A stretch of DNA of 64,000 nucleotides, from NCBI GenBank assembly GCA_018881555.1, contig JACAXG010000050.1, positions 1 through 64,000 of the forward strand, written 5' to 3'. A program made the position numbers and the translations under genes. The notes under the pieces were generated by a model that had not been told where the DNA came from, ran no database searches, and worked only from the letters and a program-made list of their open reading frames with translations. Positions 1 to 9,500 of this stretch are shown here, in pieces (position 1 is the stretch's first letter; each line of letters opens with the position of its first letter). The stretch is from Amblyornis subalaris. Its lineage: Eukaryota > Chordata > Aves > Passeriformes > Ptilonorhynchidae.

Positions 1-350
1 TGTTGCCTTCTGATAAGAAGACAAGGCGACCTGGTTTCAAGAGTCTAGCACGGCAGCCCGGCTTACCCCGTGGCTACTCGGGCTATGGACGCACAGACAC
101 CAACGTGGTGGATGGTCAAAATGGCATTTATTATCTTATCTCATGAGGTTAAATAGTCGAGGGGCTTTACTACGTCCGGAAAAGGGGACTGTGGGATAGC
201 TGGAGTTAGTAAGGAGTGGAAAACTACTGGGGTTAGAGGGGTCTGCATGCTCTTATCACAAAGGAATGAAGGGAGGTAGATTCCTTGCTGCTCCTGCTTT
301 CCGTCACATCACGTGATCTTCCGTCCGCCTGTCCCTTTCTACCACNGAGG
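1..350 (-). mobile_element. Partial endogenous retrovirus LTR (R/U5 end), minus strand
   Basis: Read on the minus strand, this block has the order expected of an LTR end: a TATA-like TATTTAA, then AATAAA followed by GCCATTTTGACC, then a GC-rich U5 of about 130 bases ending GGCAACA, with that terminal CA at position 1. CpG is well preserved, which argues for a fairly young copy. A palindromic E-box CACGTG lies at 310-315 in what would be U3. Position 1 begins TGTTGCC, so the window edge may coincide with the element end, but the LTR may also continue outside. The right boundary is not defined; it could reach about 518, where an ACA end occurs. No retroviral ORF is visible. The type looks ERV1/gammaretrovirus-like from the R-U5 pattern, which is recall only. 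Confidence 0.6.
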
Positions 351-1733
351 TTCAGGTGGAGGATCAGCCATTGCATTGAGTGGGATATTAGCATCTAGGA
401 GTCAGACAATCGTCTTCTGTTGGGGCTGTGATGTCTAAAGTTCACAAAGCTCTCTGCTATGCCAATATTACTTCCTCTTTCCTTTAGTCTATGTGCCTTT
501 TCTTGGTAAATCTTCCAACAGTCTTTCTCCTTAAATGAAAATGAGGTTAGAAAACATTATGTACAATTTCAGGATGTCTTCTTGTAGTAGATCTGCCATA
601 GCTGCAGCTTTTTTCATGAATAACAAACCTTCCCTGGATTTATTATTTAGAAGATGGAAGACAGGCCTCTACATTTGCTGTTTTTCTGTTTAAATGTCAT
701 GTTTAGTGTCACAGAGTTGTGGCAAAAAAAAAGGTTTTTGGTTAGCAATGATAGAGATTTTTACAGAGAGCTTGTTCAGAACACGCAGGCAGACGATCAT
801 TACGGAACTCAAGGAAGACTCAAGAAAACTCAAGAAAAAGGCCCAGTTTCACCTCTAGTAGCTTTACCCTTTAGCACCATATACAGAGTTGGTTTCTTAC
901 AGCCCTGGACACCAGAGTTTTTCTTCTCCTGAATGAACTTCAGTTTATGATACTCCCACAAGCAATGTCCCATCTACAGTCCTGCTGCAGTCTGAATCAC
1001 TGTCTTCTGCTTTCTCTTAATTTAGTCAATCCTTTCACTTACCTCCCAGATAAATGTCAGGCAGTGTTTCTTCTTCCCCTATATTGATTGTTCTCTTTTA
1101 CTTAAGGAGTATTCCTTGTTCAACTTAATAGATTATATCCTTTTTGATGAGTTTTCCTATTTTTCTTAGTGAAAGGAGTAGTCTTAGCTTGTCATTACTG
1201 GCACTGGCACATTTTTTTGTCATTATCAGTAGGGCTGTGAAAATATGGATTTTAGATTTCTACTCTAATACCAAAACAACTGTTAAAAATCCCCAGGAAA
1301 ACAATTCAACCAAAAGATATTTTGCTAATCTTTTTTTTGAAGGAAGACCATGAAATATGGCACTTCATTTAACATGAAGTGTGCTATGTAACTTGAAAAG
1401 GAAAATTTTCTTAAAAGTGCCAAAAAATAAAAGCAAAGAAAATGGGTCTTAAATGGCCAGCCTTCTAGAGGAAGTGGCAGTTATGATTATCTTTGATCTA
1501 ACCATTAAAATGGTCATATTATTTCTGTGAAACTCAAGTAACAAAATGTTGTGTCATGACATAAAGATCTTAGATATCCTCCTTGTGGTCCTTTCTCCTG
1601 GAATTGCTCTACTTAGATCACAGAGTGTGTATTATAAAAGGGGAAATACCGGTTTAATGAGTAGAAGCATAGTGAATACAATTTTTGTCTGTGCTTCAGC
1701 AAGTATTTTCAGATGATGTGCCTGAATAAGTGC

Positions 1734-1815
1734 ATGTATGTGTATGTGTATGTATATATATATTCATTTTTATATATGTATGTACATATATATGCAGACA
1801 ATATACCTATATATG
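1734..1815. repeat. (TATG)n/(TA)n low-complexity tract
   Basis: Imperfect alternation of TGTATG and TATATA units over about 80 bases, with one ambiguous base at 1816. It produces the tyrosine/isoleucine-rich minus-strand frame that covers it, which is not a gene. Confidence 0.8.
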
Positions 1816-2636
1816 NATATTGGAATATGTAAAAGCCCCCCAAATTACATTTATAAGCACATAAAATTACACCTATGCATACACATATACTCATAGTTTT
1901 TATATATTGCATGATAAATAATGTTTCATAATTGCTTATGTGAAGGCAGATCAGGAAGGTTGATAGAACTCCTCTTCCCAGGGCAGCCTCACGGCAGTCT
2001 CAGGGACACCACTCAAAGCCCTTCCTAAGGTGGCAAAGGCACAAGCTGACATCCACATTCACGCTTGGTGCTCTGATAAAGTACCATTTGTAAAAGTGCA
2101 AAGAGCCACTCTTCTGTTTTGTGGAGTCAGTAAAAGTACTTTCAAATAAAGCTGTGGAGTAATTTAATCCGAGTTTGCCAATATGCAGCCCTATACTGCT
2201 GGACGAGAGCATCATCATTTATTTAAGGAAGCATGAAGAAAAACTGCCATATTATTTGTAATTTTTATTTCATCTTATTCATATTATTTTGCAGCCCATT
2301 GTCTCTCCATATGATTGTGACTGCTAAACTTGAGCCACAACTGTTCCATCCAATTGCAACCAGTGTTCAAAGATTGGTCAAAGGACCAATATTTTCTCTT
2401 TTGCACCATCAAGCATTGCCCTGGTGGACCTTCCTGAATTGTTTTCAGAGATTTCATCCTCTATTCTGTCTTTAAAACATTAAGATTTCTTTGGTAACTT
2501 CTCATTTTATCCTCTTCTAGGAATAAAATTATTTACTGAAACATAGGGGAAAATGCTTATTTTTTATTTCCCTGAATCAGAACAATTTCTTTAAAGATGA
2601 GGTATTGCAAAAGCACAGTGACGGTAAAACTGAATC

Positions 2637-2641
2637 ATTAG
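2637..2641. repeat. Target-site duplication, left copy (ATTAG)
   Basis: The five bases immediately before the solo LTR are ATTAG and are repeated exactly at 3498-3502, directly after the LTR. A 5-bp duplication is typical of ERVL-type and some ERV1 integrations; ERVK usually gives 6. Confidence 0.85.
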
Positions 2642-2722
2642 TGTGCTGGTTTGGCTGTAAACCAGCAGGGGAAATTAACCCCACACTGAATACCTCAAGA
2701 GATGTTAGGTCAAAATTACAAT

Positions 2723-2728
2723 TTTAAT
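2723..2728 (-). terminator. LTR polyadenylation signal ATTAAA
   Basis: ATTAAA on the minus strand lies about 410 bases downstream of the LTR TATA box and about 80 bases before the LTR 3' end. This fits the R/U5 boundary of the element. Confidence 0.55.
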
Positions 2729-2880
2729 AAAACAGGTTAAAATAAATGCAGTAATACAGAAACACGGGCTTAAGCAAACCGACAGAGTCACGGTACAACC
2801 TGATACNCTGNTGACCTGGGTGGTAGCAGTGTAGTCCAGTTAGGCACTGATCCTGCAGGAAGGCCCAGTAGCCCAGTCCC

Positions 2881-3110
2881 GGTAGTGGAGTGGAGTAGCT
2901 GAGTCCANTTCCGAGGAGTGGAGTGGAATAGCTAGCTGAATCCAATTCCGAGGAGTGGAGTGGAGTAGCTAGCTGAATCCAATTCTGAGGAGTGGAGTGG
3001 AGTAGCTAGCTGAATCCAATTCCGAGGAGTAGAGTAGAGCCGAGTCGAGTCGAGTCGAGCCGAGTCAAGTCAAGAGCAGAGTCCCGATAGCGGAGTCCCG
3101 TCGAGTCGAG
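2881..3110. repeat. 37-bp tandem array plus GAGTC pentamer run inside LTR
   Basis: Three full 37-bp units (2913-2949, 2950-2986, 2987-3023) differ at only a few positions and are flanked by partial units on both sides. They pass directly into a pentamer run of GAGTC/GAGCC from about 3040 to 3110. The array lies downstream of the LTR TATA box on the minus strand, so it would be transcribed as part of R/U5. Copy number in such arrays often differs between insertions of one family. Confidence 0.9.
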
Positions 3111-3136
3111 GGGATCTTCTCCCATCCAAAACCCTT

Positions 3137-3221
3137 GTTTTATGCTGTGCTTCTTGGCTGCCACCTCGCCCAGGGGCGGGGACTCTCACAATGGAAGAGG
3201 ATCTTCCCAATGTTCTATTGG
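3137..3221 (-). promoter_or_regulatory. LTR promoter: CCAAT, GC box, TATA
   Basis: On the minus strand the order is CCAAT (3217-3221), GC box CCCCGCCCC (3173-3181), TATA-like CATAAAAC (3137-3144). The spacing is roughly 40 bp between each, as in a normal RNA polymerase II core promoter. Transcription would start near 3110 and run toward lower coordinates. Whether it is active is unknown. Confidence 0.65.
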
Positions 3222-3497
3222 TTGCTTTGGTAATGAGCTTGGACGAGCCCTAGCGGCCTCTGAGATTCTCCCGAAGGTTCTCAGAGATGATCCGGGGTCC
3301 TCCAATGGGGTTCAGGTTAATTAGTCAGGCTGGGTGGTGCTAATGGGCCGTTACGTGAGATCAGATAACCAGGGTGGGTAGTGCTTCCTGTCGGTTGGAG
3401 TGCTTATCTCAGTTGAGATAAGGAGTCCCAGGTGTGTAATTATGAAATTTATCCAGCTTTTGTGGGTGGTGATAGAATATATAACTAACCCAGGACA

Positions 3498-3502
3498 ATT
3501 AG
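3498..3502. repeat. Target-site duplication, right copy (ATTAG)
   Basis: Exact repeat of 2637-2641, directly after the last LTR base. Confidence 0.85.
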
Positions 3503-4130
3503 CTAAGTCATCATCTTACTATTCCTTCAAATATTTTTTTCTTCTCCTTCGATAGACAACCTCTAGTCTAAAGTGTATGAATATGATTCATTTCTTTCAT
3601 GCAGTGAGAATTAACAGAATCGGGTTAGTAGTTTTTAGTCACTGAACCAATGCAGTTCACCGTAAATTACCAGTATATTTACATGGAATATTAAATTCAT
3701 TATGCAGATTGAGAAATCTAAAAAGCAGACTTTGTAGTAACATCAGAAATGTCACCCAGCTATAATACACATGTAACTATGGATTCATATAATCTCAGTG
3801 ACAAACAGCTCGGAAAATGAGCTGTACTCCTTCGCAATATCAAGTGATGGTTTGTTGACTAACAACAAATCAGTTCAAAGAGAAGTCTGACAGTAATGTT
3901 ATCTTTGTAGAGAAGGAATTGCAATTCATTATATTAGTAATGCAAACATCATGAAAACAGAATTTGCTATGAATTAAATTACTACCATGATGTGGAATTC
4001 AGCCATGGTTTTGAGGTGCTGAGCTACAGCAGGAGTGCTGGGAGCTTACCAGAGGTACAGTGCCTGATAAGTTTCCCAGCATATCAGACCGGAACTGTAT
4101 GCTCTGAGAATGGTGCTCTGAAATTTGAAA
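3503..4130. other. Unique AT-rich sequence, no gene seen
   Basis: Flanks the solo LTR. No exon-like frame and no repeat family were recognised. Confidence 0.5.
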
Positions 4131-4300
4131 GGTCTGGGTTCAGTTTCTGGTTTGCCTACAGATTTCCTCTAGGCAAATCACTAGCATCTTTCTGTGACTC
4201 AGTCTCCATCTGTAAAAGGGAGATAACGATTCCCTGCCTTGCAAAGGGTTTGTGAAGATGAGTTCATTAATGTTTGATAGGTGCAGAGCTGGAGACCATA
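4131..4300 (+). mobile_element. Ancient MIR-type (CORE) SINE fragment
   Basis: The segment follows the amniote MIR body in order: GGGTTCAGTTTCTGG, then a degraded core near GGCAAATCAC, then CTGTGACTCAGTCTCCATCTGTAAAA, then GGGAGATAACGAT, and a tail with GTTCATTAATGTTTG. The long recognisable 3' half suggests the MIR1 form shared by amniotes. The tRNA-like 5' promoter half is missing or unreadable. Such copies are rare in birds and predate the bird lineage. The 152-codon minus-strand frame crossing it is only an antisense shadow. Identification is by recalled consensus, and it is the only copy I see in the window. Confidence 0.75.
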
Positions 4301-5863
4301 TCACTGTCAAGCAAGTTTGGAATACAGCCTCAGCAGTATCTCCTGAAGCTTGTGAAGCACACTCTTTTGGGGAAATACACTTTGTTTTCCCCAGGCTGGT
4401 GAATGGCTGCAGCTTTTCCACTTCACACAGTGAAGCACAGTCTGGGGAGAACTGGAGTGAAATGAACAGCTCAAACATCCATTTGAAGGCCCAAGATGTA
4501 TGAGGAGCCATCTTTCTGGTTTTCTTACTCTTGTCTTTATCCAGGTTATGCTCTGATTTTGCTATTGAGACTATTTGATATACACAATTGTCTGACATGG
4601 TGAGAGGTTTATCTGTTTTTTACTGACTTCTCTCTATCCATTGCAGAATGCAGCAACTGTTGCTTGCTCAACAAAAAAAAGGATGGAATTTATTCCCTCC
4701 CCCCTTGCATTGTTGGTATTCAAACAATGTTTGAATGACAGCATTTTTAATATCTGTAAAATTGGAGAACTACAAGACTTAACATAATTGCTACATTATC
4801 CAGGTCTGACAGCTGTCATATACTGCATATTCTAAAAGAGATGGCCCAGGAAGATGTTACATGTAACAGAGATATTATACTAAATAATAGTCATCAGTCC
4901 TTTACGAATAATATAGGTTAGAAAAGGACCAATGGTAGAATGAACAGCCTACAGTAACTATGCTATTTTNGACAAAGATAAAATTCAGCTTCACAGTCTC
5001 TCTGATGAAACAATAGTTGCTGCAACATTTTAGGGGTGAAGTTTCATCTGAAAACATTGTGAGAAGGCAGCGCTGACGCAGAGGAACTAAAGAAATCCAA
5101 ATTCATGTGGCTGTCATTGTTTCCTCAGTAAATTGAACTGTGGGAAAAATTCATGCCTTTCTTGGAGAGAATGGTCCCATTCCATATGGTGATCATCCTG
5201 CGTGTATAGTCTTTAAGTGCAGAATGTCTTCAAGCATCTGACTTAAATTATATAAAAAAATGTCAGGTAAGTGAAGAGACAAAAGTGAACACATCTTGAC
5301 TAAGGTGTTAACTAGTTTGAAAAAAAAATTGCTAGCAGCATGTCGACAGCATGTGGGTGGCTTCAATGATATCTGGCAGCTTCTCTGGGAATATTACCCA
5401 TTTTCCTCTCTAAAAGATGCCCCCAAATACCCATTTCTGGAAGGGTATGGGTTTGTGAATATTGCGTCTGTGGTTCATAGAAAAAATAGTTTAGGAAAAT
5501 GTAAGAAGAAAATTCATAGTTTTAGTACCTAAATTCCTTGCTTTCTGTAAAAAAAACCTTCATAATTGGTACTGTTATATAAGGCCTGTAAGATTTTTGA
5601 GGACAACTTCTGTTTATTTCATTAATCACCTAACACAGGAATAAAATCTTGCAAATCATCATTCTTCNGATCTTGAAAAAGCTGCTCTCTTGCATATGAT
5701 TCTTGCACCTCACTGATTATTAATAAAATGTCAGAGTACCTTCTACTCAAACAACAAGATTAACATCTATCAGCTGCAGTTCTTTTTCCTTTTTCCCCCC
5801 TTACCTTTAATGTTTCTCTAAAAAGGTTTAATTGAGATTAATGGGAATAGTTGCAGAATGAGT
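4301..5863. other. Unique AT-rich sequence, no gene seen
   Basis: No coding exon, RNA gene or repeat family recognised. Two single ambiguous bases are at 4970 and 5668. Confidence 0.5.
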
Positions 5864-6502
5864 CACAGAATCTCATAGAAAGGGTCATGTTGAAAGGGAC
5901 CACAATGGGTCACCTGGTTCAACATCCCTGCTCAGGCAAGGTCATCCTAGAGCACATTGCACAGGATTGTGTCCAGACAGTTCTTGAACATCTCCAGGAG
6001 GGAGACTTTACAACCTCCCTTGGCAATTTGTTCAGTGTGCGGTCACTTGCGCAGCAAAGAAATTTTTCCTCATATTCAGGTAGAACTTCCTGTGCACCAG
6101 TTTCTGATCATTGCCTCTTGTCCTATTGGCTGGTACTACAGAGAAGAGCTTGTGTTTGTCTTCTTATCACTCCACCTCTAGATACTTATATTGATAAGGT
6201 CTCCTCTCAGTAATCTCTTCTCAAGACTGATCAGGCCCATCTCCCTCAGCCTTTCCTCATAAGAGAGAAGATCCAGTCCCATGATGAACTCTGCAGCCCT
6301 CTGCTGGATCTGCTCCAGGAGCTCCATGTCTTTACTGTACTGAGGAGTCCAAAACTGGACAAAATACTGTAGATGTGGCCTCAACAGGGCTGAGTAGAGG
6401 GGTAGGATCACCTGCCTTGACCTGCTGGCAATGCTCTTCCTAATGCACCCCAGGATACCATCAGCCTTCTTGGCCAGGCTAGGGCACACTGCTGGCTCAT
6501 GG
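5864..6502 (-). mobile_element. CR1 LINE fragment, 3' end with RT C-terminus
   Basis: A 5'-truncated CR1 on the minus strand. It starts at the plus-strand edge with CACAGAATCTCATAGAA, the complement of the CR1 tail, and continues through the 3' UTR into the end of ORF2. The terminal stretch includes the CR1 hallmarks AGGGACC and the leader of the reverse transcriptase C-terminal region. About 640 bases remain of an element that is normally about 4.5 kb. There is no obvious target-site duplication, as expected for CR1, which makes short or no duplications. Confidence 0.93.
6178..6489 (-). pseudogene. CR1 ORF2 reverse transcriptase C-terminal remnant
   Basis: About 103 codons read in one frame and match the conserved CR1 ORF2 C-terminal region, including KKADGILGCIRKSIASRSR, then ILPLYSALLRPHLQY, then FWTPQYSKDMELLEQIQQR, and SLEKRLLRGDLIN. 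This region follows the catalytic palm/thumb domains of the LINE reverse transcriptase; the catalytic YADD box and the endonuclease lie upstream in the intact element and are absent here. In CR1 the frame should continue for roughly 80 more residues, but here it stops right after the DLIN motif, so the copy is broken. It is embedded in the minus-strand CR1 fragment and is not an expressed gene. Confidence 0.88.
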
Positions 6503-9500
6503 TGAGGTGCAATTCAACGTGATGTGAGAATTGGGGTTGATATAGAAAGGGATAAGAGAGATAAAATGAGAAGAGCAAGTGACTTTTCCCATTTCTGCAC
6601 TAGAGCACTAAAAAAGCTGCATTCCTCTCACTTCTCTGTCTTCTGCACAAATCAAACAATGTAAAAGCAAACACAATGAAAGCAAGCTGGATCTGATGGC
6701 AATAATGCAGTATGGAGTCCTTACCTTGCAGCCTGGCTTCTGTTCAATACACCATTTGGCTGTAGCTTGTGGAATGGAAGACAGGCAAGACCTCTATGTT
6801 TTCCATGTACTTAGGAAAAAAGAACAGAGACTGTGCTGTTATATTGTGAAGGCTTTCTAGCATCCTTGGAATGGTGGTCTGTGCTCCATAAAAGCACTGC
6901 CTAGGACAGTATTCAACAACATACCTAGTCTTTTGTGCTGTGGATGTGCTTTTCTGTGTTTAGAGTTGTTGCTGGTTAATCTTTTTTAAGCAAAGAAAAA
7001 TGGATCAGCTGTTACTAAGGTTTTACACAAAATGTGTTAGGCAGTATGATGAAAATTTGTTTTTAGATATAAAAAAAGAGTGTATTTGGCATATATACAT
7101 ATGCATAATTGCCAAGTGTATTACTCTATAGAAAATATAAGTTACATATTCACAGATTAAAAGAGTGGATCAAAACAGGCACAGAATGTCCTGCAGCAAT
7201 GCAAAGAGTCTGAAGCAAGGCATTACAAAAGGCAAGCAGTGTGGAATTTCATCCTTGGTACTTGCCCATCAAATCGTACCTCTAAAACTGCACCTGTCAG
7301 GGTGTTTAATGTTAGCTCATCAAGGCAAAATATTTAGTTTTTTACCCAATAGTCAGAGAAGTTCACTCTAAAGCCCTATCATGCTGTAAGAAAGGTAAGT
7401 GAAAGCTGCCTGCATTTAGGTCTCAGACAGAGGAATCAGCAGAGGCCAGAACAACCACCTAGAGAGGGGCAGGAGGAGCAGCTAAAGTTTTCTAAAATAT
7501 AATACAATAGGAACTGTCATTCCTTTCAATTGGAACAATTTTCAGAGGCTAAAATTCATTTCACCCACCTAAAAAAGTGTAATAGGTCTTTTCTGGGTAA
7601 GTTTTGACAGTTTGGGAATTTATCCACATTACATAATAAATGTCATTTTGCTTGGTGAATAATACCCCGGCATGTTCACATTTAGTTATAACTTCCACCT
7701 GGCAGGAAGAAGTAGCATAAATCACAGATGAGAGGAACTATTCCAGAAAGGTGATGCTAAGGCAGGGGATGGGGATCCTCCTGAAGTCTAGTCACAAACA
7801 GAAGGTCCAGAGGGATTTTCTGCTGGTATGACACTGAGCTCAATGGACTGTTTTCACAGAAATCCGCATTAGCTGATGGGGACGGGAAACCCCTGCTGCA
7901 ACGAAATAGGTGGAAAACTGGTTGGTCTTTCAGTGATTATCTGCCCCAGAAGGGAGAGAAGTAGTTGCTATGTGAACAAAAGGGCCCTGAGATATTTGTT
8001 CCCAGCCGGAGTCTGGTGTGGCTGGGAGTCCAGCGGCACAGGGGATTTAGGCCCATGGGATGGGTGCTGCTGGACAGGGAGGCTGTGGGCACCAGTGCCT
8101 TGGGCAAGGCATTGTTCAGGCTGTGTGGGAAAGGCTGGCATCAAGGTTTAATGCACACGTCTCCATCTCCGTCACACTTGCTGGTCTCGGGGCTAAGGTT
8201 TGCTAGAGCTGGACAATCAAGGTCCAACCACTGATTTCTGAGATTTTTCTACTTCCCTGAGAAGAAAGGAACAGGACTTACTGCTGATTTTGAGGTTCAG
8301 ACAACACTGTCATGAAACGGCATCTGTTAACAGGCATCTCAAATGCATCAGTAACCTCATATTGAAGAGGAAGAAATAGAAATCCCTGGTAGTAAGAGAG
8401 AAGCAATATGCATTGACTAAATAGGCCAAAACCAAACAACAGCAATCAGACATAAGGAGACTATTCTGATGAACATTCCCCAGGCTAAATGATCCCATTT
8501 TGCCACAGAAAGTTTGTTTTCTCCATGAAATGGTTTCTTTGCAAAAAGTCCTTCTGCATGGTTAAGGCATAAACAATTGCAACAAATGCTCAGTTATTTT
8601 ATGTGCAGTAGAAGATATTAAATAATAGAAATTTAATATTTATATAAATTACCTGCCTAATATTCATGTACCTTAAAGTAACTCTTTCCAGCAAGGGCTT
8701 TTATAACCTTAAACTCTGAGATCTATGTGAATTTTCTTTGGAATTTTTATTAGGTGGATATTACAAAAGAGTAGAACCAGCAGCTGGTTTTCAGAAAACA
8801 GGAATTTCTATACATTTAATACTGTACCTTGCTACTCTAGAAAATAACAGAATTTGTTTATATCCTACCAAGTGATGTGTTCTTTTGGTATCAGTCACCT
8901 GCAAAGCCTGTAACTGGACCTAGACTCCGTATTCCCAAGACTCATGCAACTTCTCAAACAGGAAGAGTTGTGGAGTTAGCCATATTTTGACCCAGTGTTA
9001 AAGCAATACAAATTTAGAGGGAAGTGCAGACAATTACTCAAAATTTAGCACCATAGGAAAGTTGAAATTCCCACCTATAGGAGGTAGCAGTACAAGAGGT
9101 CATTATTTAACATCAGTAAGGGAACAGAACGTCAAATCTTACCCACACTGTGACCTGCCATGCAAATAAATAGGCCTTTGCTTCCAGCTGTGGAAACAGG
9201 CTTATCTTTTCACAAACTCATGGATATTCATCTCTCTCTGTCTATGACTCATTCTTTATAGTTACTTAAAAAGCTTTAATCATCTAGTGAGGAAGGCTAG
9301 CTAATGCTACATAATTTAAGTGACCTGTCACACAACATGGAAAAAACCAAAGTAGTTCACTGAAGCTTGTTTTTCAAAGCCATTTATAGACTCTAGTTTT
9401 CCAGTTATGAGCCAAGCACTTCTGGAAGGAAAAAAAAAATGAAAGCAACAACAGCAACAACAACAAAAGAGACCAGAATTCAGATCAATCTATGCATGAA

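Larger units (their letters stand above)
351..2641. other. Unique AT-rich sequence, no gene seen
   Basis: No exon, RNA gene or recognisable transposable element was found here apart from the TATG/TA-rich tract listed separately. Open frames are under 95 codons and show no family resemblance. The start may still belong to the U3 of the LTR at the window edge. Confidence 0.5.
2642..3497 (-). mobile_element. Solo ERV LTR, complete, with 5-bp TSD
   Basis: The 856-bp element runs on the minus strand from TGTCCTGGGTT (at 3497) to CCAGCACA (at 2642), with TG...CA ends and near-matching terminal inverted repeats. It is flanked by the exact duplication ATTAG. The promoter is in canonical order on the minus strand: CCAAT (3217-3221), GC box (3173-3181), then CATAAAAC as TATA (3137-3144). 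A polyadenylation signal ATTAAA is at 2723-2728, and the transcribed part holds a 37-bp tandem array. More than twenty CpG remain, so decay is limited. No internal retroviral sequence lies on either side, so this is a recombination-derived solo LTR. The class is probably ERVL-like from the TSD length; the family is not named. Confidence 0.88.

Noticed and set aside
4140..4598. 152-codon minus-strand frame
   Set aside because: It crosses the MIR-type SINE in antisense; the translation has no domain and no splice context.
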